Below are positions 33,122 through 41,923 of a stretch of DNA of 64,000 nt, one piece after another (positions within the stretch are counted from its first letter, which is position 1; each line of letters opens with the position of its first letter). Under the pieces are notes generated by a model. The model searched no databases. It was not told where the DNA came from and saw nothing but the letters and a program-made list of their open reading frames with translations. Both the position numbers and the translations under genes were made by a program. The stretch is from an uncultured Coprococcus sp. (GTDB lineage: Bacteria; Bacillota; Clostridia; Lachnospirales; Lachnospiraceae): assembly GCA_934277375.1 (NCBI GenBank), contig CAKQTZ010000008.1, positions 1 to 64,000 of the forward strand, read 5' to 3'.

Positions 33122-35380
33122 TTATTTTCCTGTCACTACCGGTATGCTGTAATAGTATGGCACATAACTGATATCATAATAAGTCCACCCCCATGAGTCA
33201 GTTTTTTTCTTTCTGATTTCCTTCACATCAGTCCACACTATCGAACCTTGAAACAGTATCGGCTGCGTTGATGCAGAAAAAGTCATACCCGAATATTTCT
33301 TTTTGCATACCACCTTGCCATTAGCATCAAGTACCACATAGTTGAGCACAGTCTTTGATCCCAATGTGCTTGTGTACATAAGTGCAACATAATCATCTGA
33401 TATCTTAACCAGACGTGTCTCGCCAACCTTTACTTTTGTAGTCTTCGGATTGTTGGTCGTTATCCACTTTATGCTGGATTTCATAGTCTTTTTGTTTATC
33501 ACTATAACAAATACGTTCTTTGCCAGGTTACTTCCATTGCCCGATACTCCGGCCACCCTGTATTTCTGAGGAACCGATGTGCCCGCAATGAGCACGCTCC
33601 CTGCTGTTGTCTCCATACCGCCTTCACACAAACCGGTGTAATTATCCCCAATTTCACCTTTTATCATGAATGGAAGTCTCGATGTCGTGTCTGCATTTGA
33701 TGTGTCGAAATTCGTAACCTTTGTTATATTTACTCCTCTGCTATACGCATCTCCGTGATTTGAAAGGAATAACGTATCACCATCAAACTTTAAAAACTGA
33801 TTGAATGAATGGCTTGTATAGTCATAATTCACAGTTCTATATTTCATTGTCTTTGTGTTTATGATAAATGCTATATTGGACTGATGTCCACTAAACATAA
33901 TCCTGCATGTGAACAAATACAATTTTTTTCCATTCATCATCATACGGCAGTTTCCCGCATCAAACGGAGTAATAATCCCGTCAAACATGTTGCTTTCACC
34001 GCCCCTTATAGCACAGGTTTTCTGGAGCTTCCATGAAGCTGAATACTTGAGAACCTTGATGACCGTCTTTGTCTTACTGCTACTGCCATTAGAATAACCT
34101 ATTGCTACGTAATAACAGCCATCCGGGCCATAATAAAAGCCGCCCCAATAATCGAATTTACCAAGCTTCACAGTTTTTTTGGATTTTACTCCCCCTGTGG
34201 ACGTCATCGCGTAATCTATAAGCTTCTGTCCATCGCGTGCAACAACATGAAGTGTCTTATTTTTTTCATAATAAAATGTCTCATCTGAATCGGCCCAGTT
34301 CCACTCTGCTCCATATTCATTGTATTGTCCTTCTCTTATACTCTGCTTGATATTGGTCTTCTTTTTGACAACCGATGCTTTTCTGGTCAGATAGCAGGAT
34401 CTTCCACCCGAACCAAATGAGTATCCCGGGAAGTTGTACACAACCCTGAATGTATAATTGTATCCCGGCGTCATCTTCCTTGTATAGCTGGTTTGTGCCG
34501 CCTTCTTCACCGTATGAAGAAGATTCCAGGATGCTTCCTCCCTGGTCTTATAATAAATCTTGTAATTCTTAACATTCTTATCAGCAGCCCAGTTGATCGT
34601 TACTTTGCTGCCAGATACGGCAAGCTTAGTTATCTTTGCTCCGGAATATGTATGTGCATATGTAATCATCGTGCCATCATTCCAGAAGTAAGCCGACTCC
34701 GGAATACTACCATATACCTTTCCCCCGGTTTTCACCACCGGCACTACTATATATCCACAGTTCAACCCCGGAACAGCCTTGACAGTTGCACTCACAGTTG
34801 CAGCCGAGTCAATTCTCTTAATTATCCTTACCTTACTTCCTGAGTCGGCAACCTTTCCTCTTAATATGACATATCCGGTAGCTCCTGCAGTCTTCTTCCA
34901 TCTGAGCTTTATCGTGTTGTATCCCGTCGTCCGTACAGCTGTTATAGGTGTCCAGTTTTTAGGCGTTACAACAAGAGTAAATGAATACTTCTTATCTCCA
35001 GTCCTTGCGGTTATCACCGAGATTCCGCATTTTTTTATCTTCAGCTCGGTAGATATACTGCTCGGCCACCAGGTGTTCTGGATATTAACCTTTGCTGTGG
35101 ATGATGTTATTGTGCACACAGCTTTATTTGAACTTGAAAATACGACATTTTCAACTCCGCTTGCCGCCGCACTGTCGGCATTGAAATAATAATACCACGG
35201 TGCCTCATCTGTAGTATCATCCCAGTATACAACACTGACAAGCTTTCCGGTACTGTCCTTTTCATAATTGGTATAATCAGTTCTCCAGCCATCTTTTTCC
35301 CCCGCCCTGGCAGTCAGCGGAATTGCAAATATTCCGATCAACATGATCAGTATAGCCAGCAGATATCTTCTCTTTTTCAT
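33122..35380 (-). CDS. secreted FN3/beta-propeller-like surface protein, paralogue 1
   Basis: The 752-residue protein starts at the ATG 35380 behind AAAGGGAG; the frame is open 49 codons further but that part has no site. A signal peptide ends LTARAGEK. A small beta domain (about 30-160) is followed by fibronectin-III-like domains (about 160-350; TGYNTIKLRWKKTAGATGY, VTINWAADKNVKNYKIYY) and a C-terminal beta-propeller-like region (about 400-752; GGFYYGPDGCYYVAIGY, FDGDTLFLSNHGDAYSRG). It has the same length and domain order as the protein at 37299. The role is unknown; it could bind glycans or host proteins. Confidence 0.8.
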   Translation of the reverse strand: MKKRRYLLAILIMLIGIFAIPLTARAGEKDGWRTDYTNYEKDSTGKLVSVVYWDDTTDEAPWYYYFNADSAAASGVENVVFSSSNKAVCTITSSTAKVNIQNTWWPSSISTELKIKKCGISVITARTGDKKYSFTLVVTPKNWTPITAVRTTGYNTIKLRWKKTAGATGYVILRGKVADSGSKVRIIKRIDSAATVSATVKAVPGLNCGYIVVPVVKTGGKVYGSIPESAYFWNDGTMITYAHTYSGAKITKLAVSGSKVTINWAADKNVKNYKIYYKTREEASWNLLHTVKKAAQTSYTRKMTPGYNYTFRVVYNFPGYSFGSGGRSCYLTRKASVVKKKTNIKQSIREGQYNEYGAEWNWADSDETFYYEKNKTLHVVARDGQKLIDYAMTSTGGVKSKKTVKLGKFDYWGGFYYGPDGCYYVAIGYSNGSSSKTKTVIKVLKYSASWKLQKTCAIRGGESNMFDGIITPFDAGNCRMMMNGKKLYLFTCRIMFSGHQSNIAFIINTKTMKYRTVNYDYTSHSFNQFLKFDGDTLFLSNHGDAYSRGVNITKVTNFDTSNADTTSRLPFMIKGEIGDNYTGLCEGGMETTAGSVLIAGTSVPQKYRVAGVSGNGSNLAKNVFVIVINKKTMKSSIKWITTNNPKTTKVKVGETRLVKISDDYVALMYTSTLGSKTVLNYVVLDANGKVVCKKKYSGMTFSASTQPILFQGSIVWTDVKEIRKKKTDSWGWTYYDISYVPYYYSIPVVTGK

Positions 35381-35533
35381 AGTACTTTCTCCCTTTCTTT
35401 TCCTCCCTGTCAAGCATGTACACCAGACTATGATTCTCTCTGTCTCCCACGACCGGTGTTCATCCTTGTGATACATTATATTACATATCACCATATCGAT
35501 TTCAGTGTACCACCTTTCATCCATCATTGTCTA

Positions 35534-35562
35534 TTGAAACATAGCCTCCCGGGTGTTAGAAT
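35534..35562 (+). promoter_or_regulatory. promoter of the pyridoxamine kinase gene
   Basis: TTGAAA (35534-35539), 17-bp spacer, TAGAAT (35557-35562). Transcription would start near 35569, giving a leader of about 65 bases. Confidence 0.6.
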
Positions 35563-35582
35563 CTTAACGACAATATGAAAAT

Positions 35583-35621
35583 AACAAGCCAGCTCAACAT
35601 ATAGCTTGCTTCTGGCTTGTT
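35583..35621 (+). promoter_or_regulatory. leader hairpin before the pyridoxamine kinase gene
   Basis: AACAAGCCAG (35583-35592) and CTGGCTTGTT (35612-35621) are perfect complements around 19 bases, with a nested AGCT pair. The hairpin fills most of the predicted leader and ends one base before the GCGGAGA ribosome site, where it could affect translation or message stability. It matches no riboswitch I know. Confidence 0.5.
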
Positions 35622-35634
35622 GCGGAGAATGATT

Positions 35635-36459
35635 ATGCAGAAAAAAATAGCACTGATAAACGATGTAACCGGTTTTGGAAGATGCTCCATCGCAGTTATG
35701 GCTCCTATAGTGTCTGCCATGAAGATCCAGGCTGTCACTGTACCAACGGCCATACTTTCGACACATACACAATTTCCAATATTTTATTTTGACGACTATA
35801 CACCGAAGATGCGGGATTACATCCAGACTTACAAGGATCTGGATCTCAAGTTTGATGCCATATCCACTGGATTCCTCGGTTCAGAGGAACAGGTGGACAT
35901 AGTCATTGATTTCATCAGATACTTTAAGGATGAGAATAATTTTGTCATAGTGGATCCTGTCATGGGTGACTACGGCAAATTGTACCAGACATACACGCCT
36001 GCCATGTGCAGCAAGATGAAAGAGCTCGTCGAGTACGCAGATATAATCACGCCAAATCTCACCGAGCTGTGCACTCTTCTGGACATTCCTTACCCGGAGC
36101 ATACAGTCACCATAGACGAGCTCAAGGAGATGTGCATGAAGCTTGCAGAACGTGGACCGAAGCATATCGTTGTGACCGGAATCCATTTCAACTCCACCCA
36201 GATTGCTAATTTCATTTACAACAAGGGCGAGGATTTCCAGATTGTCATGGTTGACCGCATAGGTGGAGACCGGAGCGGAACCGGAGATGTGATTGCCTCC
36301 ATCATAGCCGGCATGTACTTAAACGGACACAGTCTGTACGAGTCTGTTAAGAAGGCCGCCGACTACGTCTCCAAATGCATCCGCTACTGCGTGGAAAACA
36401 ATGTCCCGGAGAACTGGGGTCTGTGCTTTGAGATGTACATGAGAGATCTGACAGAATAG
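35635..36459 (+). CDS. pyridoxamine/pyridoxal kinase-like protein
   Basis: The 274-residue ribokinase-fold protein resembles PdxK/PdxY: an N-terminal LINDVTGFGRCSIA strand-loop, PTAILSTHTQ substrate loop, ITPNLTEL, and the catalytic anion hole GGDRSGTGDV (Asp near 226). It would phosphorylate vitamin B6 vitamers to the 5'-phosphates. GGAGA precedes the ATG at 35635; a frame opening 18 bases upstream overlaps the leader hairpin. A second homologue lies at 49371-50189, so B6 salvage or a related substrate is handled by two enzymes. Confidence 0.85.
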   Translation: MQKKIALINDVTGFGRCSIAVMAPIVSAMKIQAVTVPTAILSTHTQFPIFYFDDYTPKMRDYIQTYKDLDLKFDAISTGFLGSEEQVDIVIDFIRYFKDENNFVIVDPVMGDYGKLYQTYTPAMCSKMKELVEYADIITPNLTELCTLLDIPYPEHTVTIDELKEMCMKLAERGPKHIVVTGIHFNSTQIANFIYNKGEDFQIVMVDRIGGDRSGTGDVIASIIAGMYLNGHSLYESVKKAADYVSKCIRYCVENNVPENWGLCFEMYMRDLTE

Positions 36460-36556
36460 CCATCCCATTATAGTTAAAAACAATATGCAGGATCAGGAGC
36501 CGCAGCATCCATTTGCACACCGGACTCCCCATTTATTAACAGGAGATGATATTACC

Positions 36557-37216
36557 ATGATTTTATACACTGTAACAGGAAAAGTCGGTGAGGAAGGTTA
36601 TCTGGATATCGCAAAGAGCGGCGATCTCACCGGAAAAAACATATATGTAAACATGACAAACAAATGTCCCTGCAGCTGCGTGTTCTGTCTGAGACAGACG
36701 AAAAAGCAGCAGGAGGATAACACCCTCTGGCTTAAAGAGGGTGAACCAGCTGTTGACGAAGTCCTAAAACTGTTCTCATCATACGATCTGAATGTCATAA
36801 ACGAACTGGTATTCTGCGGATTCGGCGAACCACTCGAACGCCTTGATGATGTGTGCACGGTTATCGATTCCCTGAAGAAGACATATCCACATCTGAAAGT
36901 GCGTCTCAACACCATCGGGCTTGCAAATCTTATGTACGGAAGGGATGTAACCCCGGAGCTTGAGGGTCGTTTTGACACTGTATCAATATCTCTCAACGCC
37001 CCAGAAGAGGACGAATTTCTCGAACTTACAAGATCCCGCTACGGGATCGGATCCTACGAAGCCATCAAAGAGTTCGCCGTTCTTGCAAAGCGATATGTAC
37101 CGCATGTCGTCATGACCGTAGTCGAGAAAGTCATGCCAGATGATAAGATTGAGAAATGTCGGCAGATATGTGAAGATCTGGGGGTCACCCTGAGAGTCAG
37201 GCCATTTGAAAATTAA
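36557..37216 (+). CDS. radical SAM protein of the TatD-associated type
   Basis: The 219-residue protein has the radical SAM cluster motif CPCSCVFC (Cys-x3-Cys-x2-Cys, about residue 34-41), the glycine-rich GFGEPLERLDD and a compact half-barrel. It resembles the short radical SAM family often linked to TatD nucleases (TIGR04038). AGGAG is placed for the ATG at 36557; the frame is open for 24 codons before it. It follows the kinase by about 100 bases on the same strand. No tatD is in the window; the reaction is unknown. Confidence 0.8.
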   Translation: MILYTVTGKVGEEGYLDIAKSGDLTGKNIYVNMTNKCPCSCVFCLRQTKKQQEDNTLWLKEGEPAVDEVLKLFSSYDLNVINELVFCGFGEPLERLDDVCTVIDSLKKTYPHLKVRLNTIGLANLMYGRDVTPELEGRFDTVSISLNAPEEDEFLELTRSRYGIGSYEAIKEFAVLAKRYVPHVVMTVVEKVMPDDKIEKCRQICEDLGVTLRVRPFEN

Positions 37217-37234
37217 AATATATGTGAGATAAAT

Positions 37235-37277
37235 GAACCGCCACAGTACTCCGATCAAGGTAGTGCTGCGGCGGTTC
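37235..37277. terminator. bidirectional terminator between convergent genes
   Basis: GAACCGCC and GGCGGTTC form an 8-bp stem with additional AGTACT/AGTGCT pairing inside. It separates the radical SAM gene from the convergent surface-protein gene; the T-tract is weak on both sides. Confidence 0.6.
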
Positions 37278-37298
37278 TTCGCTTTATGTTATAATTAA

Positions 37299-39557
37299 TT
37301 ACTTTCCTGTAATAACAGGAATTTTATAATAATAATTCGTGTAGCTGCTCTTGTAATAACTATACCATGGATCTGATACAAGTTTCTTCGTCTCCTTAAC
37401 ATCTGTCCATACTATAGCACCCCGGTATAAGACCGGCTGGGTTGCGCCAGTGAATACCATATTATTATATTTCTTTTTATATACAGCCTTTCCATCAGCA
37501 TTCAGAACCACATAGTTGAGCACCGATCTCTTGCCAACTGTACTTGTATACATAAGGGCAACATAGTCATCTGATATCTTCACCATTCGAACCTCACTGA
37601 GCTTCACCTTTGTCTTCTCCGGATTGTTTTTTGTTATCCACTTTATGTTGGATTTCATGGTTTTCTTATTAGTAACTATGACAAATACATTTTTGGCCAG
37701 ATTACTGCCACTGCCAGATACACCAGCCACCGTGTAACCCTGTGGTACAGATGTGCCCGCTATAAGGATGTTCTTCGATGTAGTCTCCATTCCTCCCTCA
37801 AACAGTCCTGTGTAGTTGTCGCCATACTGTCCATTTATCTCAAAAGTAACCTTTGTTGTTTTGTTCTCATTTGAAGTTCCATAATCTGTCACCTGCGTCA
37901 GACTGACTCCTCTTGGCATCGCATCACCATGATTTGACAGATACAGGGTGTCACCGTCAAATCTGAGTAACTGGTTAAATGAATGACTCGTGTAATTGTC
38001 CCCCGTTGCTCTGTATCTCATCGTCTTCGTATCTATAATGAATTGCATATTGGCCTGATGTCCATTAAACATCAATCTGCTGGCTATCATATAGAGCTTT
38101 GTTCCATGCATCGTCATACGACAGTTTCCGGAGTAAAAAGGAACAGCGATACCATCACTTATATATTTTGAAGCACCTTTTATACGGCATGTCTTCTGCA
38201 GCTTCCAGTCCTTGGAATACTTAAGTACCTTTATTACGGTATTGCTATTTTTGTTTTTTACATTTTCATATCCCAGTGCAACATAATAACAGCCGTCAGG
38301 GCCATAATAGAAACCGCCCCATTTACCAAATTTACAGAGTTTTATTGTTTTCCTGGACTTCACTCCCCCAGACGCTGTCATGGTATAATCTATAAGCTTT
38401 TGTCCGCTGAGAACCACTGTATGAAGTACCTTATTCTTCTCGTAATAATAGGTCTCATCCGGGCGGGTTGCATAGGTAAACAATTCGCGATACTGGCCTT
38501 CCTGCCGGGTCTGTCTGGTATTTATTTTCTTCTTTATAGTGGTGGTTTTCTTCTTTATGTAGCATGACCTGTTGGCCGTACTACATGAACCATCCTTGAA
38601 CTTATATACAACCTTGAATATATGTGTATATCCCGGTGTCAGCTTTACACTGTATCTGGTCTTTGAAGCATTTTTCTCTGTGTGCATAAGCTTCCAGCTT
38701 CCATCCTCCCGGGTCTTATGATACACCTTATAATATTTTGCCTGACTATCTGCCTTCCATTTCACTGTTACCCTGCTGCCCGACACCGAAAGTCCTGTTA
38801 TCTTTGCCCCTGTATAATTATGGGTGTATGTGGTGTTTGCATCGCCGTGCATATAAAATGCTGTTTTCGGAAAATAGCCGTATTCCTGTACGCCTCCCTT
38901 GATCACCGGAACAACTATATATCTGCAGTTCGATCCCGGAGTTACCTTTACAACAGCACTCAGGGCAGATGCAGAGTGTACTCTTTTCACAACCTTGGTT
39001 TTGTTGATCGGTTCATCTGCATCGCCGCTGCAGATCGCATAACCTGTAGCCGCAGGATTCTTCTTCCACCTGAGCTTGACGGTGTTGTAGCCTACCGTTC
39101 TTATGGCTGTCACATCAGCCCATTCCGTTGGTACCACAGCATAAATAAAAGAATATTTCTTGTCACCAACCTTTGCGGTGATCACTGCCCTTCCGCAATT
39201 TTTTACTATAAGCTTCACTTCTATATGGCTCTGCCAGACATAATTCTGTAGATCCACCCTTGCATATTCCTCATCAACGCTGCAGACATTTGGATCCGAA
39301 CTTGTAAACCTAACCTCCTTAGCGCCATTTTCAGCCGCCCTGTGAGCATCGAAATGCAATATACGACCTGGGAAAAATTCATCATCCAAGTATGATACAT
39401 ATACCGCATTCCCCTTTTTATCTTTTTGCAGATTTGAGTACTCATTTTTCCAGCCATCTGTATTTTCACCAGCCATATTCTCCCCCGCCCTGGCCGTCTG
39501 TGGAACTGCAAATAAACTGAGTACGATCAGCATGATAAACAACAGATATCTTTTCAT
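37299..39557 (-). CDS. secreted FN3/beta-propeller-like surface protein, paralogue 2
   Basis: The 752-residue protein starts at the ATG 39557 behind GGGAGG. A signal peptide ends QTARAGEN. Domain order matches the protein at 33122: N-terminal beta domain, fibronectin-III-like domains (TVGYNTVKLRWKKNPAATGY, VTVKWKADSQAKYYKVYH) and a propeller-like C-terminus (GGFYYGPDGCYYVALGY, FDGDTLYLSNHGDAMPRG). The two differ at many positions but have exactly equal lengths, so they are an old duplication under constraint. A tandem hairpin repeat lies upstream. Function unknown. Confidence 0.8.
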   Translation of the reverse strand: MKRYLLFIMLIVLSLFAVPQTARAGENMAGENTDGWKNEYSNLQKDKKGNAVYVSYLDDEFFPGRILHFDAHRAAENGAKEVRFTSSDPNVCSVDEEYARVDLQNYVWQSHIEVKLIVKNCGRAVITAKVGDKKYSFIYAVVPTEWADVTAIRTVGYNTVKLRWKKNPAATGYAICSGDADEPINKTKVVKRVHSASALSAVVKVTPGSNCRYIVVPVIKGGVQEYGYFPKTAFYMHGDANTTYTHNYTGAKITGLSVSGSRVTVKWKADSQAKYYKVYHKTREDGSWKLMHTEKNASKTRYSVKLTPGYTHIFKVVYKFKDGSCSTANRSCYIKKKTTTIKKKINTRQTRQEGQYRELFTYATRPDETYYYEKNKVLHTVVLSGQKLIDYTMTASGGVKSRKTIKLCKFGKWGGFYYGPDGCYYVALGYENVKNKNSNTVIKVLKYSKDWKLQKTCRIKGASKYISDGIAVPFYSGNCRMTMHGTKLYMIASRLMFNGHQANMQFIIDTKTMRYRATGDNYTSHSFNQLLRFDGDTLYLSNHGDAMPRGVSLTQVTDYGTSNENKTTKVTFEINGQYGDNYTGLFEGGMETTSKNILIAGTSVPQGYTVAGVSGSGSNLAKNVFVIVTNKKTMKSNIKWITKNNPEKTKVKLSEVRMVKISDDYVALMYTSTVGKRSVLNYVVLNADGKAVYKKKYNNMVFTGATQPVLYRGAIVWTDVKETKKLVSDPWYSYYKSSYTNYYYKIPVITGK

Positions 39558-39765
39558 TATATGCCCTCCCTGTTTTAATATCTTGTCATGCTGTACAGGG
39601 AACCCAAATATCACTGCACGCAAAACCTTAACATATATTAAATGTACCATTTTCATACAGGGCTGTCCATCATAATTCCGACATTCCATGATCCGATTAT
39701 TTCCAACATTTTTATATTTCTTAATACATATAACTGCACTTCTTCTCGCTACAGCCAGTGCACAT

Positions 39766-39935
39766 ATGGTATAATGAGCATTGCGACGGGTGCGCTTGCG
39801 CAGGCCGTCATAATGCGAATGCCCCCCATGGAGCCGATAGGCGACATGGTATAATGAGCATTGCGGCGGGTGCGCTTGCGCAGGCCGTCATAATGCGAAT
39901 GCCCCCATGGAGCCGATAGGCGACATGGTATAATG
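39766..39935 (+). repeat. 80-bp tandem hairpin repeat carrying extended -10 boxes
   Basis: Two complete units (39766-39845, 39846-39924) and the start of a third. Each begins ATGGTATAATG, an extended -10 (TGGTATAAT), then a long hairpin: GCATT..GACGG..TGCGCTTGCGCA..CCGTC..AATGC. The third TATAAT (39929-39934) lies about 82 bases before the YitT gene and could be its promoter. One unit-to-unit change turns A-U into G-U in the plus-strand hairpin. The rest of this 458-base gap shows no further element I can name. Confidence 0.8.
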
Positions 39936-40015
39936 TGAATGAGCCCGTTGCTGTAATTTTCCTCATAAAAACAACATCACACGGGCCTGCAATCAAGGTC
40001 TAGGAGGTCAAAACT

Positions 40016-40894
40016 ATGTTTCAATCTGTCGAATTAAAACACCCACGATTTTATCAGGTTTTCCGTCTGTTCATAGTTGTATTTGCATCGATTCTGTACG
40101 CATGGAATCTCAGATGCTTTGCAAAAACTGCGGGTCTGTTTCCGAGCGGATTTTCTGGAGCGTCTCTGTTACTCCAAAATATCGGTTCAAAATTTCTACA
40201 TATAAATGTACCATTTGCCGTGTTCAACATTGGACTGAACCTTTTCCCTACATATATATCATACAAATATATCGGTAAGAGATTTACTCTGTATTCGATC
40301 ATTGTTATCTTTCTGTCAAGTATATTTGTGGATATGTTGCCACCATATGTCTTCACCGACGACATCATGCTCATAAGTCTGTTTGGCGGTCTCATCAACG
40401 GCCTCGCCATAAGTCTGTGTCTGAATGTCGGAACCAGCACCGGCGGAACGGATTTCATAAGCATCTTCCTTTCACATCAGAAAGGAATTGATGCCTGGAA
40501 CTATATACTGCTTGGAAATATCGTGATGCTGATCGCAGCCGGAGCGCTGTTCGGATGGTCAAAGGCTCTGTACTCGATCATTTATCAGTTCTGCAGCACC
40601 CAGGTTATCCAACTTCTGTATAAGCGATATAAGAAGGAAACTCTGTTCATAATCTCCGATAAGTCAAATGAGATATACCACGCCATCAAGGATCTGACAA
40701 ATCACGACGCCACCTTGTTCACGGGAATCGGCTGCTACGAGGAGAAGGAGAAAACTCTCATCTACTCAGTCATCAACTCGGAGGCCAAGCGTGAGCTCAT
40801 CCCGATGATCCGCGGGATCGATGAGCATGCATTTATCAACGTTGTTAAAACTGAGGAGCTGGACGGAAGGTTCCATGATATTCCTCACGACTGA
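40016..40894 (+). CDS. YitT-family membrane protein
   Basis: The 292-residue protein has five or six transmembrane segments (about 15-185; LFPSGFSGASLLLQNIG, GTSTGGTDFISIFLS) followed by a cytoplasmic DUF2179 domain (about 220-285; LFIISDKSNEIYHAIKD, GIGCYEEKEKTLIYSV). This is the common YitT architecture in Firmicutes; transported substrate or role is not established. AGGAGG precedes the ATG. It is preceded by the tandem repeat with extended -10 boxes and followed by a strong terminator. Confidence 0.9.
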   Translation: MFQSVELKHPRFYQVFRLFIVVFASILYAWNLRCFAKTAGLFPSGFSGASLLLQNIGSKFLHINVPFAVFNIGLNLFPTYISYKYIGKRFTLYSIIVIFLSSIFVDMLPPYVFTDDIMLISLFGGLINGLAISLCLNVGTSTGGTDFISIFLSHQKGIDAWNYILLGNIVMLIAAGALFGWSKALYSIIYQFCSTQVIQLLYKRYKKETLFIISDKSNEIYHAIKDLTNHDATLFTGIGCYEEKEKTLIYSVINSEAKRELIPMIRGIDEHAFINVVKTEELDGRFHDIPHD

Positions 40895-40949
40895 CGTATG
40901 GCAGATGGACGCCTGCATATGAATAATCACAAGACATTCTACAACGAAA

Positions 40950-40990
40950 ACAGACCAGCATATTTATGATCAATATGCTGGTCTGTCTTT
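40950..40990. terminator. strong terminator between yitT-like and merR-like genes
   Basis: ACAGACCAGCATATT and its exact 15-bp complement flank a seven-base loop; a CTTT tail follows on the plus strand and TTTT on the minus strand, so it serves both convergent genes. Confidence 0.9.
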
Positions 40991-41010
40991 ATATAACCTT
41001 ATATAACTTT

Positions 41011-41844
41011 TTACATGTCCGCGGCATCCCCTACCGGGATCCGTATCTCCGTGACAAACTTACTCGTGTCACTTGTAAGGCCATTGTCGATGAGGGTTAT
41101 CTCCCTCGCAAAATCTGTCATCTCCAGGTGTTTTTCTTCTATATATTTCATCAGTCTGCCATAGTGTTCCGGGGCCTCGTTGTGACTGCCACGGAATCTT
41201 ATGGTGACGCATCTCTGTGCCGGGATCGATTCCACATCGCCGCGGTATTCCTCCTCATCGTCCAATATGAGGAATGCCCGGTCATACACATACCTGCCGT
41301 GCCGCAGATTGTCCTCAGATATTCCCACGCCGACTTTGCCCAAGAACACCAGTATCTTGTCCTGATTCTCCTGAAATCTGCGGATCGAGCCTTCCAGTCC
41401 AAGGTATGTTCCAAGTTCAAGCTTCTCCCGCACCTGCACGATTCTTTCAGGCGGGATCATCTTCTCAGTTATAACTTCAAGTTCTGAGCTTGTGGCATCC
41501 CGGAGAAATTCCAGCCTGTGATCCAGCTTCTTTGATATGAGTTCCAGATCACGGATCTTTGCTGATACGATCTCTTTCTGATTGAGCAGTTTTTCCTCTA
41601 TAAGCTCCACATCCCTGTTCTGGATAAAGTCTCTGATCTCAGAAAGCGGCATGTCCAGTACCCTCAGATAACCTATGGTGTTCAGCACTTCAAGCTGACG
41701 TACCCCATAATATCTGTATCCGGTATTTTCATCTGTATATTCCGGTGTGAGAAGCCCCTCCTTCTCATAGTGGCGCAGCGTGCCCATGCTCACATTATAC
41801 ATCTTCGCCACCTCACCTATCTTGAATAATCTGTTTTCATCCAT
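41011..41844 (-). CDS. MerR-family regulator with C-terminal effector domain
   Basis: The 277-residue protein has an N-terminal MerR winged helix (FKIGEVAKMYNVSMGTLRHYEKEG in two helices, about 6-32), GYRYYGVRQLEVLNTIGYL, a coiled-coil linker (about 80-130) and a GyrI-like ligand-binding domain (about 150-277). Such proteins sense hydrophobic drugs and activate efflux genes. It lies 79 bases downstream of the MATE gene on the same strand, so the pair is a probable regulator-transporter unit. Confidence 0.9.
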   Translation of the reverse strand: MDENRLFKIGEVAKMYNVSMGTLRHYEKEGLLTPEYTDENTGYRYYGVRQLEVLNTIGYLRVLDMPLSEIRDFIQNRDVELIEEKLLNQKEIVSAKIRDLELISKKLDHRLEFLRDATSSELEVITEKMIPPERIVQVREKLELGTYLGLEGSIRRFQENQDKILVFLGKVGVGISEDNLRHGRYVYDRAFLILDDEEEYRGDVESIPAQRCVTIRFRGSHNEAPEHYGRLMKYIEEKHLEMTDFAREITLIDNGLTSDTSKFVTEIRIPVGDAADM

Positions 41845-41923
41845 ATAAATCTATCCTCACGACAATAATACCTTTACGAAATGGACGTGCAATAAACATT
41901 CCTATCACCAATATACATATCTC

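Noticed and set aside
35381..35527. 49-codon N-terminal extension of the surface protein at 33122
   Set aside because: The ribosome site and signal peptide both point to the ATG at 35380.
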